This document shows positions 21,501 through 27,289 of a stretch of DNA of 30,000 nt, piece by piece. Numbering within the stretch: position 1 is the first letter of the stretch; every line of letters starts with the position of its first letter. Position numbers and translations under genes: made by a program. The stretch spans positions 9,194,242 through 9,224,241 of the forward strand of contig NC_135565.1 of NCBI RefSeq assembly GCF_964340395.1. The letters run 5' to 3'. The DNA comes from Glandiceps talaboti (lineage: Eukaryota; Hemichordata; Enteropneusta; Spengelidae). The notes under the pieces were generated by a model, which saw nothing but the letters and a program-made list of their open reading frames with translations, did no database searches and had not been told where the DNA came from.

Positions 21501-23948
21501 GAAACACATATCGTTATGATGTAGAACTATAAAACTGATGACAGACACATGCTGTTGTGATGTAGAATACAAAACTGATGACATAGACACATGCTGTTGT
21601 GATGTAGAACTACAAAACTGATGACATTGACACATGCTGTTGTGATGTAGAACTACAAAACTGATGAAGTAGACACATGCTGTTGTGATGAAGAATACAA
21701 AATTATTGACAGAAACATATTGTTATGATGTAGAACTGTACGAAACTGATGACATAAACACACACCCCCCCCACCCCCCTGATACTGTTGTGATGTAGAA
21801 CTACAAAACTGATGACCTAAGACACTCATTGTTGTTTTTATTTATTTTTTTCCAGTCAAGACAGAAGAGGAACATTCAGTTTGAGTGATGAGAATTTTTC
21901 CAGCAATGCATTGACAGCACTACGACAACCTCAAACTACAACCACGGAGATAAGAAGACAAACCATAGCTACCATGAAAGTGAAAAAACATGGCCTTGCT
22001 TCAGTCATTCCACATCAGCAATCCAGTCATTTACCAAGACATGATTTTGGTGAGTTTCTTATTTCTTGCCCAATCGTTTCACCCAGACTGAGTTGAAGTG
22101 ACATTTCTGATGTTCAGACCCAGACCATCTCATTCTCAGTCAATAAAAATACTATTTCCACCAGTTAACATTTATATTGTATAAACAAGCCTTTATTAAA
22201 TTTGTGGTGGCCACTTGGGATGGACTAGAACTTACTACCATGGAAACCAAACTGTCAGCAAACTAAGATAGACACAAACTAAAATGATCATTGCAACATC
22301 AGCATTAATACAAATACTGTTATATTTTGTTATGTAGGATTCCGAAGACCTAAACCAGCCTACATGATGATGACAAAAGCTGCTGCATCAAAGAGAAAAC
22401 ATCGCAGGTAGGACTTCCAGAACTTTAAAACAAAAACAGTGTTTGTTGGTAACTATGGCAACCTAACGTTAGGTCTGTATAATAATATGATAGAACCCCA
22501 TGACAATAATTATTACAAACTAACTTTTGGTCTCTACAATCATATGACAGAACCCTGTGACTACCTAACTTTTGGTCTGTACGATGATATGACAGAACCC
22601 TGCGACTACCTAACTTTTGGTCTCTACAATAATATCACAGAACCCTGTGACTACCTAACTTTTGGTCTCTATAATAATATCACAGACCCCTGCGACTACC
22701 TAACTTTTGGTCTCTATAATAATATCACAGACCCCTGCGACTACCTAACTTTTGGTCTGTACGATGATATGACAGAACCCTGTGACTACCTAACTTTTGG
22801 TCTCTATAATAATATCACAGACCCCTGTGACTACCTAACTTTTGGTCTCTATAATAATATCACAGACCCCTGCGACTACCTAACTTTTGGTCTGTGTGAT
22901 TATCATTGCCACCTAACTTAGTAATTATGGCCTCTCTAATGATCATTTATACATACTATAATAGTTCTGTACATACATTTCCATCTACAGTGTATTTCTA
23001 ATATTTATACATATTTTATCTATGCTTGCCTCACCCAGGTCTTTGTCATCCAGTGATAACATACACATACAACCAGACAAGAGTCTAAAGAGTCATTTAC
23101 CAGCATTGGCAAGACCAATTAAAATGTAAGTACTTCACTTTTACTGTGAAGTTATTACCCAATATCACCTATTCTTTAGTTTATATTATCTTGAGGGCAT
23201 TTTCCGCAAAGTGACTAGGAGTCAAAGACAAGCCCCTTTACAACCTATAACACCAAAGTAAAGCGTTTTCTGTATGTACCACAATTGTGTATAGCATCCA
23301 TATCAAGTACAACCTATAACACCAAAGTAAAGTGTTTTCTGTATGTACCACAATTGTGTATAGCATCCATATCAAGTACAACCTATAACACCAAAGTAAA
23401 GTGTTTTCTGTATGTACCACAATTGTTTGTAGTATCTATATCAAGTACCTTTGTATTTTGTTTTTTATCACTATGAGTTCCATTTCCACATTGTGACATG
23501 AGTCTAAAGATGAACCTTGGTATCAACAGAGCACATGCTATCTTGCTGTTGTTCCATGTAGGAGTATTCCAGACTCTTGCTGGAAAGTTGAAGGTTATAT
23601 TATCCATTAGCAAACTGACCCTCATCAGTGCAAGCAAATCACAATTGCAAAATTAGTCAACATTAGCCAACTTATAAAAGCCTAACTTGGCATGAAAATG
23701 AACAAAATTTGTTTAGTGAGATTGTGTGACGTTGTGCAATCATCCCTAAGGGCAGTTTAGTCTTCAGATGCAGAGGTTATCCATTCTATTCGTGTCCATA
23801 TCGAGCAGATTACCATCTGGTCCTCAAATCAAATACCTCAAATTGAGAGACAGTAATATATGATATATAAAACATTTGTAATTTATTTGTTGTCTTTCTT
23901 GCCAGGTCACTGTCACGCAGCAAGTCATATGGAAACCTTCATAAGTAA
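9402..23948 (+). CDS. KIF18A: KIF18A-type kinesin-8 motor protein (18 coding exons)
   Basis: Eighteen exons (listed separately) join in frame to 3612 nt, 1203 residues. Kinesin-8 proteins walk to microtubule plus ends and suppress their dynamics, which controls chromosome alignment in mitosis. The N-terminal motor (about 29-372) has P-loop GATGAGKT (131-138), switch I NAQSSRSH (240-247) and switch II DLAGSE (276-281). The long basic loop 2 ([20 protein letters not shown]) is a kinesin-8 trait. A neck and coiled-coil region follow (377-588). KEVVW (629-633) matches the PP1-docking RVxF motif at the KVVVWAD position of human KIF18A. A Ser/Thr/Pro-rich tail has two KEN motifs (1060-1062, 1069-1071). 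The basic [16 protein letters not shown] segment resembles the human KIF18A tail (SYMAMTTAAKRKRK) and is a likely nuclear localisation signal. The protein is about 300 residues longer than human KIF18A (898), mostly through one 930-nt exon. The start at 9402 has A at -3. The METTL15 neighbour favours KIF18A, but it could be an unduplicated KIF18A/B ancestor. Confidence 0.93.
9826..10075. repeat. 69-bp minisatellite, about 3.5 copies (KIF18A intron)
   Basis: Units contain ACACCAAAGTAAAGC, CTGTATGTACCACA and TATAGCATCCATATCAAGTA. The same unit occurs again at 23242-23455 in a later intron of the same gene, so the family is dispersed as well as tandem. Because 69 is a multiple of three, open frames persist in it without being coding. 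Confidence 0.85.
10088..10178. mobile_element. Short MITE-like element with terminal inverted repeats
   Basis: The ends TAAAAGTAGACTGTTTCA and the reverse complement of TGAAACAGTATACTTTTA match at 17 of 18 positions. The 91-bp size fits a very small MITE or a deleted one. No coding capacity. Confidence 0.55.
10179..10759 (+). other. Rest of KIF18A coding intron 1
   Basis: An open frame of 123 codons crosses it but shows no known motif, has biased AT-rich composition and no clear splice support. I see no further structure. Confidence 0.6.
10760..10917 (+). CDS. KIF18A: KIF18A coding exon 2 (P-loop)
   Basis: Residues 127-179. Acceptor CTTACAG ends at 10759, donor GAG|GTCAGT at 10917/10918. 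It encodes [16 protein letters not shown], the nucleotide-binding Walker A loop, through AVSYLE. Confidence 0.94.
10918..11539 (+). other. KIF18A coding intron 2
   Basis: 622 bp between GTCAGT and CCATAG. No repeat, RNA gene or hidden exon was seen. Confidence 0.65.
11540..11755 (+). CDS. KIF18A: KIF18A coding exon 3 (switch I)
   Basis: Residues 180-251, phase 0 at both ends. Acceptor CCCCCCATAG ends at 11539 and donor CAG|GTAATA follows 11755. It begins [10 protein letters not shown], includes [16 protein letters not shown] and ends [12 protein letters not shown], the switch I loop. Confidence 0.95.
11898..12060 (-). mobile_element. tRNA-derived SINE-like element, minus strand, in KIF18A intron
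   Basis: On the minus strand it starts near 12060 with a tRNA-like head: A-box-like TGACGGCTGAGTGG (12039-12052) and B-box GGTTCGAGCC (12006-12015). It runs to the body AACCCAGCTATATAACTGGG and GACCTGGTAGGAT near 11900. It is a different family from the one at 1700-2018, with no long A-rich tail. It lies antisense to KIF18A, about 70 bp before the acceptor of coding exon 4. Confidence 0.6.
12129..12326 (+). CDS. KIF18A: KIF18A coding exon 4 (switch II)
   Basis: Residues 252-317, phase 0 at both ends. Acceptor TTTTACAG ends at 12128, donor AAAG|GTAGGT at 12326/12327. It encodes [15 protein letters not shown], the [15 protein letters not shown] helix and ANPK. Its last 35 bases and the donor are echoed three times in the following intron. 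Confidence 0.95.
12293..12505 (+). repeat. 56-bp tandem repeat spanning the coding-exon 4 donor (4 copies)
   Basis: The first copy is the exon end itself (GGGAAACTGTATCAACG, CTCTGGCCAATCC, then donor GTAGGTTA). Three diverged copies follow in the intron, with AAACT at 12296, 12352, 12408 and 12465 (spacing 56, 56, 57). Copy 3 keeps CTCTGGCCAATCC and a GTAAGA at 12439; copy 4 keeps GGTAACT. Reading past the true donor reaches TAG at 12384. Confidence 0.88.
12506..12833 (+). other. Remainder of KIF18A coding intron 4
   Basis: AT-rich intron sequence with nothing recognisable before the acceptor at 12833. Confidence 0.6.
12834..12934 (+). CDS. KIF18A: KIF18A coding exon 5
   Basis: Residues 318-350 plus two bases. 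Acceptor ACCACAG ends at 12833, donor CAG|GTAAGT at 12934/12935. It encodes [20 protein letters not shown], a near-invariant kinesin motor segment, and VMIAAV. Confidence 0.95.
12970..13145. repeat. Dispersed repeat, second copy of the 5640-5770 sequence
   Basis: Shared blocks with METTL15 intron 2 include the GGTCAT/TTTCA/TCC region, CATTAGTGTT, TCTGCCAAACAATCTTGTT and CACTAATCCTAATC. It lies in KIF18A coding intron 5 and is diverged. It is probably an old non-autonomous element. Confidence 0.5.
13326..13540. mobile_element. MITE with TGTAAACCTG termini, copy 1
   Basis: The ends TATACTGTAAACCTG and CAGGTTTACAGTATA are perfect inverted repeats, followed by similar GAAAAT/TTCGCG and CGTGAAAAT parts. 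The body is rich in GAAAAT and TTCGC and has no coding frame. A related 200-bp element is at 24767-24970. This kind of element is a DNA-transposon derivative lacking a transposase. Confidence 0.8.
13541..13888 (+). other. End of KIF18A coding intron 5
   Basis: Contains a small palindromic GCGAACTTCGTTCGC near 13636. Nothing else is recognised. Confidence 0.55.
13889..13964 (+). CDS. KIF18A: KIF18A coding exon 6 (end of motor, neck linker)
   Basis: Residues 351-376. Acceptor TATTTCAG ends at 13888, donor ACG|GTAAAT at 13964/13965. It encodes [20 protein letters not shown] followed by KEIKST, the conserved motor end and neck linker. Confidence 0.95.
14187..14202 (+). repeat. Run of 16 G
   Basis: Uninterrupted guanine run in KIF18A coding intron 6. 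It could form a G-quadruplex or be a sequencing-length artefact. Confidence 0.9.
14268..14357. repeat. 90-bp inverted repeat (hairpin, MITE-like)
   Basis: TTATTAGATGCACACTGAA and ATTCATGACT on the left mirror AGTCATGAATATTCA and CTGTGTATCTAATAAAT on the right, about 30-base arms around a loop of about 28 bases. It may be a tiny foldback element. Confidence 0.7.
14593..14667 (+). CDS. KIF18A: KIF18A coding exon 7 (neck)
   Basis: Residues 377-401, phase 0 at both ends. Acceptor GTCTTACAG, donor GAG|GTAAGT. It encodes [20 protein letters not shown] then ELRTE, matching KSNVLNVNNHITQYVKIC in human KIF18A. Confidence 0.93.
14840..14920. repeat. Dispersed repeat copy related to 5497-5566
   Basis: The shared text is a GGCCAT/GGCGAT start, TTTATAAAACAATGTTATCA and GACTTCCTACC. 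In KIF18A coding intron 7. Confidence 0.4.
15114..15386 (+). CDS. KIF18A: KIF18A coding exon 8 (coiled coil)
   Basis: Residues 402-492, phase 0 at both ends. Acceptor GTACACAG ends at 15113, donor AAAG|GTAAGA. Charged helical sequence ([37 protein letters not shown]), typical of the kinesin-8 stalk. Confidence 0.92.
15508..15541 (+). repeat. (GATT)n microsatellite forming the coding-exon 9 acceptor
   Basis: Seven GATT units end in ATAG, immediately before the exon. The usual pyrimidine tract is replaced by the repeat. Each TTGAT matches the loose animal branch-point consensus YTNAY. Confidence 0.9.
15542..15706 (+). CDS. KIF18A: KIF18A coding exon 9 (coiled coil)
   Basis: Residues 493-547, phase 0 at both ends, donor GAG|GTAAGG. 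It encodes [20 protein letters not shown] and LEKEMALV, helical and charged. The acceptor (GATTATAG) lies directly after a GATT microsatellite and has no ordinary pyrimidine tract. Confidence 0.92.
16112..16330 (+). repeat. Tandem repeat of the coding-exon 10 acceptor (6 copies)
   Basis: ATCCTAGCAAC preceded by TCTAG or TCCAG starts at 16124, 16159, 16194, 16236, 16278 and 16320 (spacings 35, 35, 42, 42, 42). The last is the true exon start. Every unit carries the acceptor AG, a short pyrimidine stretch and the first 11 exon bases. From the last three upstream copies the reading frame is kept but ends in TAG, because the acceptor's own TAG falls in frame. Confidence 0.93.
16320..16441 (+). 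CDS. KIF18A: KIF18A coding exon 10 (coiled coil)
   Basis: Residues 548-587 plus two bases. It starts ATCCTAGCAACG after TTCTAG and ends GAAAG|GTAGGA. It encodes [20 protein letters not shown] and [10 protein letters not shown]. The acceptor is the last of six tandem copies. The exon begins at the last one because each of the three copies just upstream (16194, 16236, 16278) would read into an in-frame TAG. Confidence 0.9.
16442..16913 (+). other. KIF18A coding intron 10
   Basis: 472 bp without a recognisable element. Confidence 0.6.
16914..17137 (+). CDS. KIF18A: KIF18A coding exon 11 (PP1-docking motif)
   Basis: Residues 588-662 plus one base. Acceptor TACCACCAG ends at 16913, donor AATG|GTTAGT. 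It encodes [17 protein letters not shown], matching LLPTLRKQYCTLKEAGL in human KIF18A, then DKEVVWADE, the RVxF-type protein phosphatase 1 docking site. Confidence 0.93.
17211..17456. mobile_element. Foldback MITE, copy 1
   Basis: The left end GTTCTTGAGTGCC mirrors GGCACTCAAGAAC at the right end. The arms of about 100 bases share TTCTTGTAGTTACAAGTAGC, CAATATAACAC and AACTAACAGAACCAC with their reverse complements, around a loop of about 40 bases. The central arm sequence recurs at 20720-20840, so the two belong to one family. Confidence 0.85.
18000..18080 (+). CDS. KIF18A: KIF18A coding exon 12
   Basis: Residues 663-689 plus one base. Acceptor TCTTTACAG ends at 17999, donor CAAG|GTAAGA. It encodes [20 protein letters not shown] and VFSPVQ. 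It is a short tail exon, supported by phase continuity and good splice sites. Confidence 0.85.
18103..18432 (-). pseudogene. 5'-truncated LINE relic (reverse transcriptase C-terminal tail)
   Basis: The minus-strand frame from about 18432 encodes [40 protein letters not shown] and then [20 protein letters not shown] and [10 protein letters not shown]. This matches the general pattern KxRYFGHIIRxxG...GxRRxGRxxxxWxxDIxEWTGLSxAxxxRLAxDRxxWR at the end of many non-LTR retrotransposon proteins. Nothing upstream of the tail remains, so it is a dead fragment inside a KIF18A intron, antisense to the gene. Confidence 0.75.
18738..18945. mobile_element. MITE with GTCTCGT termini
   Basis: The 22-base terminal inverted repeats start GTCTCGT and contain AGATCTCACGAG on both sides; the right end reads CTCGTGAGATCT then ACGAGAC. 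The interior of about 165 bases has no coding sense. It sits about 80 bp before the acceptor of KIF18A coding exon 13. Confidence 0.75.
19029..19958 (+). CDS. KIF18A: KIF18A coding exon 13 (long Ser/Thr/Pro-rich tail)
   Basis: Residues 690-999 plus one base, 930 nt. Acceptor GTTGCATAG, donor GTG|GTAAGT. Low-complexity, basic and rich in S, T, P, Q, with many TP/SP dipeptides, so a likely CDK-phosphorylated disordered tail. It contains coding tandem repeats: [14 protein letters not shown], and three 24-nt units of the QTPVHTVV type from 19571. It explains most of the extra length over vertebrate KIF18A. Confidence 0.88.
20452..20942. mobile_element. Large foldback element, copy 2 of the family
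   Basis: The arms at 20452-20585 and 20812-20942 are diverged reverse complements. For example, GATTTCTTTTTGGCTGTTAC on the left equals the reverse of GTAACAGCCAAAAAGAAATC on the right, and ACCATAGGTTTTCC mirrors GGAAAACCTATGGT. The middle (20720-20800) shares ATTCTGGTTGGCTACT with the 17211-17456 element. The right end lies 26 bp before the exon 14 acceptor. Confidence 0.8.
20969..21188 (+). CDS. KIF18A: KIF18A coding exon 14 (two KEN motifs)
   Basis: Residues 1000-1072 plus two bases. Acceptor TTATTATTAG, donor AAAAG|GTTAGT. It encodes [18 protein letters not shown], several SP/TP sites and [15 protein letters not shown] with KEN motifs at 1060-1062 and 1069-1071, candidate APC/C degrons. 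The acceptor has a weak pyrimidine tract. Confidence 0.87.
21300..21815. repeat. Imperfect 43-47 bp minisatellite, about 10 copies
   Basis: Units share TGATGTAGAACTACAAAACT, GATGACA and ACACATGCTGTTGTG. It fills most of KIF18A coding intron 14 and stops about 40 bp before the exon 15 acceptor. A C-rich interruption lies near 21764-21780. Confidence 0.85.
21856..22049 (+). CDS. KIF18A: KIF18A coding exon 15
   Basis: Residues 1073-1137 plus one base. Acceptor TTTTTTTCCAG, donor TTTG|GTGAGT. It encodes [20 protein letters not shown] then [20 protein letters not shown], basic tail sequence. Confidence 0.87.
22262..22290. mobile_element. Solo end of the 24995-25266 MITE family
   Basis: ACTAAGATAGACACAAACTA followed by AAA is the same as the terminal repeat of the downstream MITE. 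No second end was found close by. Confidence 0.4.
22338..22407 (+). CDS. KIF18A: KIF18A coding exon 16 (nuclear localisation segment)
   Basis: Residues 1138-1160 plus two bases. Acceptor GTTATGTAG, donor GCAG|GTAGGA. It encodes [17 protein letters not shown], which aligns with SYMAMTTAAKRKRK in human KIF18A, so this small exon is a strong orthology marker. Confidence 0.9.
22465..22918. repeat. 45-bp minisatellite, about 10 copies
   Basis: The unit is CTACCTAACTTTTGGTCTCT, ATAATAATATCACAGACCCC, TGCGA, with GATGATATGACAGAA variants. In KIF18A coding intron 16. Because 45 is divisible by three, an open frame of 160 codons with a 15-residue repeat ([15 protein letters not shown]) runs through it. 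No splice site supports it as coding. Confidence 0.92.
23039..23125 (+). CDS. KIF18A: KIF18A coding exon 17
   Basis: Residues 1161-1189 plus two bases. Acceptor CTCACCCAG, donor AAAAT|GTAAGT. It encodes [20 protein letters not shown] then PALARPIK. If the donor is not used, the frame reads ATG TAA, so intron retention would end the protein one residue later. Confidence 0.82.
23242..23455. repeat. 69-bp minisatellite, 3 copies, second locus
   Basis: Near-identical units start at 23242, 23311 and 23380, same family as 9826-10075. Copies here are more alike to each other than at the first locus, suggesting later amplification. Confidence 0.9.
23456..23905 (+). other. Remainder of KIF18A last intron
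   Basis: No structure recognised before the acceptor CTTGCCAG. Confidence 0.6.
23906..23948 (+). CDS. KIF18A: KIF18A coding exon 18 (stop codon)
   Basis: Residues 1190-1203 and TAA at 23946-23948. Acceptor CTTGCCAG ends at 23905. It encodes [14 protein letters not shown], similar in style to the human KIF18A end (MVRKFGRNISKGNLR), which supports this exon over the alternative stop just after exon 17. Confidence 0.8.
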
Positions 23949-24145
23949 TGCTGGGAGTCTTGTCATTGGTTGACCCATGACCTCTGACACTACAACTGGT
24001 TGACACATGACCTCTGACACCACAATTTGGATGTTTACAGGAATGCTAATCAATACTGCCACAATCATTGTAAATAACTATATCATGTTAATCATGTCAT
24101 TGTTTATTAATTTCTAAATTAAAAGAAATTTCATATTAAAAAAAA
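23949..24145 (+). other. KIF18A: KIF18A 3' UTR (putative)
   Basis: After the stop at 23948 a 29-bp sequence with GACCTCTGACAC is present twice (about 23968-24025). ATTAAA at 24118-24123 is the nearest plausible polyadenylation signal, followed by a run of A. A canonical AATAAA much further down at 26799 could serve a longer transcript. Confidence 0.45.
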
Positions 24146-24766
24146 ATTCTGGTTTTAAATTGAATGGACTTTTGTATGAATTCGATATTTTTTACAAATT
24201 GAACAGTTGCGTATTTTACCATTCATTGAAAAAATCATGTTTTGATATGCCAATACTAGAATTATCATTTTTTGATACTGTTTGTAAGACTTGAAGTGAA
24301 ATGATTAATTGTATATATTGTAAATATGATATCCAGATTGTAATTACTATTATTTTTGTTTTCTTTCTAAAAATTTTGCAAAACTTTTATTTATGATAAG
24401 TGTAACGTTAAAATGTTAAGTTTCAGTTTTTAGAGTATTTTGTAGTTTAGTGTAGAACCCTTCTTATTTTTGTTGAAAAGTACAGTGGAAATCTGACCTA
24501 TGTTAATTATGACTATGAACTTGAAGTTAGTACAGCCAAAACATTGTGATATGTATGATGGCAAGTGTGTATGATAATGGATATGCCCCTTTTGAGGCGC
24601 CCCCACACATTGGCCAACCTCTCCCACCGATGGGGGTGGCATGTTTGACATGACGTGTCTTGCAGTGTATCTGAAGCCAACACTAAAGTTCAGTAAGGGT
24701 CTATGTATTGAGTCAGACCCATGACTGTTTTACTGCCAATGAGTAGACTTGAAAATTACTATAAAC
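24146..24766. other. Gene-free stretch after KIF18A
   Basis: AT-rich sequence with no exon or repeat that I recognise. It may be extended 3' UTR. Confidence 0.5.
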
Positions 24767-24970
24767 CTAGAAATTTTCGCAAAAGACTTATTTTCGCTGG
24801 AAAACAAAAAAAAAAACGCAAAGATAAGAAGTGACTAAAGTGCCTTCTTGGACATGAACACAATGTACCAGTCTGGTAATTAGAGAGAAAATTAGTCTTT
24901 AAGAACTTTGCTGAAGATGGTAAAATTTGCAAAATTTTGTAGAAGTGAAAATATCTAGGTTTACAATATT
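24767..24970. mobile_element. MITE with TGTAAACCT termini, copy 2 (diverged)
   Basis: The left end TACTATAAACCTAGAAATTT and right end AAAATATCTAGGTTTACAAT are diverged inverted repeats. The interior AATGTACCAGTCTGGTAATT matches the equivalent interior of the 13326-13540 copy (AATGTACCAGTATGGTTATT). Confidence 0.75.
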
Positions 24971-24994
24971 ATTCTGTTTGTTGAGCCTTCCGTT

Positions 24995-25266
24995 TACTTA
25001 GATAGACACAAACTGAAACTATTTGTTACAACATGTTGATACAATAGTGATAAGCTATTGAATGGATGTTGGTTTAATTATAGTCTCAGTAGGATGACTG
25101 TCAGAATGGTAGTTTCATAAACTTGCAGTGTACTGTGTTTGGACTTCCAATGTTTATACTGTCTTGATCACAGGGTGATTAGTTTCACGTAACAGAGGAA
25201 CTACCATCACCAACTTGTATAATCTACCAATAGTGATAATAGTTTTAGTTTGTGTCTATCTTAGTA
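24995..25266. mobile_element. MITE with TACTTAGATAGACACAAACT termini
   Basis: The left end TACTTAGATAGACACAAACT matches the reverse complement of the right end (TACTAAGATAGACACAAACT) at 19 of 20 positions, continuing with AAACTAT on both sides. The body of about 270 bp is non-coding and partly self-complementary (ATGGTAGTT and AACTACCAT). A run of 14 C begins at 25270, right beside it. Confidence 0.8.
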
Positions 25267-25555
25267 CTGCCCCCCCCCCCCCCTCGATGCTTCAATTATT
25301 TTGATGTATTGAACAGTGATGACACATTTTTATCACAGCATTGATCACTATGTTAATTAGGTACACAGGGTACTTTAGTCAATCATCGGATAAAATGTCA
25401 AGTTTATTTCAAATTTTTACAATTTTTTCCTCTGTCTTTTGTAACTGATACTTATTTGGAAGATCAAACTTCGGATAGAAAATTTGAGTTCCATTGTCAT
25501 GACGATGTGTTCGATAAACTGTCCTGTAGGATTGCCTCCAGCCTGGCTACTACAT

Positions 25556-26035
25556 TGGCCAACCAAAATGATCTAATGAATTCCATAGAAATACTATAGA
25601 ACTATCAATGTGAAAAAAATAAGTGTTAGCAACAACACTGCCTAGTAAAGTCATCAAATATAGTGGTGACATTATACTGCCATTGTGAAAAAAATAAAAC
25701 CATAGCAACAACACTGCCAATCAGAATGATCAAATGAATCCTTGGTGACAGCATAAAACTATCAATGTAAAAAGAAAAACATAGCAACAACACAGCCAAT
25801 CAGAATGATCAAGTGAATTCCTTATTGACAACATAAACTATCAATGTAAAAAAATAAAACCATAGCAACATCACTGCCAATCAGAATGATCAATTGAATT
25901 CCTTGGTGACAGCATAAAATTATCAATGTAAAAAAAAACCATAGCAACAACAGAGCCAATCAGAATGATCAAATGAATTTCTTATTGACAACATGAAACT
26001 GACAAACCTTAGCAACATCACTGCCTACCAAAGTG
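25556..26035. repeat. Imperfect 80-bp minisatellite, about 6 copies
   Basis: Units share CATAGCAACAACACTG, CCAATCAGAATGATCAA and TATCAATGTAAAAA, with CCAATCAG at 25717, 25797, 25877 and 25956. No coding sense. Confidence 0.85.
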
Positions 26036-26934
26036 ATGATGTATGCATTTCATAGTACATGTAAATACATAATTATTACAAGTCAAAAACAGATGGTCTG
26101 ACCACATTGATGCAATTTATATTGTTCCTGTGTTGTATTTAGCGTGGAATCCATGCAGAATTGGATTTTGCTTTTGTGAGTGGAAAGCAAAATTTTTAAA
26201 TCCCAATCCGTATAGATTCTAGGCTTATGTTATATTGTGATAGGTGTAAGTTGACGTCTTTACTGTTGATTTCACTTCTACTTCTGTACTAGTTCTAATA
26301 TCAAGTATTTGTGTTAATTGGATTTTCATTGTATTTGAAAACTAGGACTACACATTTTTGGTGGAGAGAATCACTGTTTATCATATATATATTTTATACA
26401 AAAAAAAAGCCCTCCTTTATTCAGCAGCAAAGCTCACAACAATTTTTTGTTCAAATATTTTTTGAATTTTACATCAAAAACACCATCCTTTTATTCAAAA
26501 ACCAAGATTACAAATATTGGTATGATTATTTTGCCAAAAATACCATCCTTATTCAGCGGCCAAGCTCATCAATTTTTTTTAAAAACAAAATTGAATTTTT
26601 ATGCCCAAAATAACACCAAGTAATTATGATGAAATTTAACTGCCAACTGTTGATATAATAAAATACAAAAACCATAGGTTGTTAGTGATATCATGGTATC
26701 TTTTAATTATTAATTTTGTTGTTTATTCGTTATAGATTTTATTATATGTATAGTTGTTCTTTAAGTTGTCTTTTTTAGTGTTTCAAAATTTTACATGAAA
26801 TAAAGTACTATGTAAAAATATGACTTGTTTAAATGCATTTATTTACAGTGACATTTTGATGATTAAGCTGTATGGATTTGCTATTCAATGAGTTTATGAT
26901 TAATGTGCCTCAAAAGTTTGACAAACATCATAGA
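26036..26934. other. Gene-free AT-rich stretch
   Basis: A loose repeat of about 90 bp (ACCATCCTTTTATTCA, CCAAGCTCATCAATTTTT and relatives) lies at 26400-26600 and creates a chance open frame of 100 codons. AATAAA at 26799-26804 is the only polyadenylation-like signal of note. Confidence 0.5.
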
Positions 26935-27250
26935 AGCTGATGAGTTATAAACAGCCAATCATAGTGAACTATAAATTGCATCAGGCCACTCACAGCAGCT
27001 GATAAATTACAACCAGTCAATCACAGCAGCCCTCAAAATTACTATCAGGCAATCACACAGGCTGATGAATCACAATCAGCCAGTCACAATGGACAATAAA
27101 TTACAACCAGCCAATCACAGTGGATTATAAATTACATCCAGCCTATCACAGTAGCTGATAAATTACAACCAGCCAATCACATTGGCTGATAAATTGTAAC
27201 CCGTCAGTAAAATGGATGATGAATTGTAACTAGCCAATCACAGTGGCTAC
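26935..27250. repeat. Imperfect 31-32 bp minisatellite, about 10 copies
   Basis: The unit is GCTGATAAATTACAACCAGC followed by CAATCACAGTG. Many units contain CCAATCA. It ends just before the 910-bp duplication. Confidence 0.85.
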
Positions 27251-27289
27251 ATGTATCAAATACTGAAATAAAGTCAGTCTATCCTACCT

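Noticed and set aside
22439-22921. Open frame of 160 codons with a 15-residue repeat ([15 protein letters not shown])
   Set aside because: It lies in an intron with the flanking exons in good phase, no splice sites frame it, and the openness follows from a 45-bp period divisible by three.
26311-26613. Plus-strand frame of 100 codons rich in F, Y, I and K
   Set aside because: It comes from a loose AT-rich repeat. No family, splice or start support.
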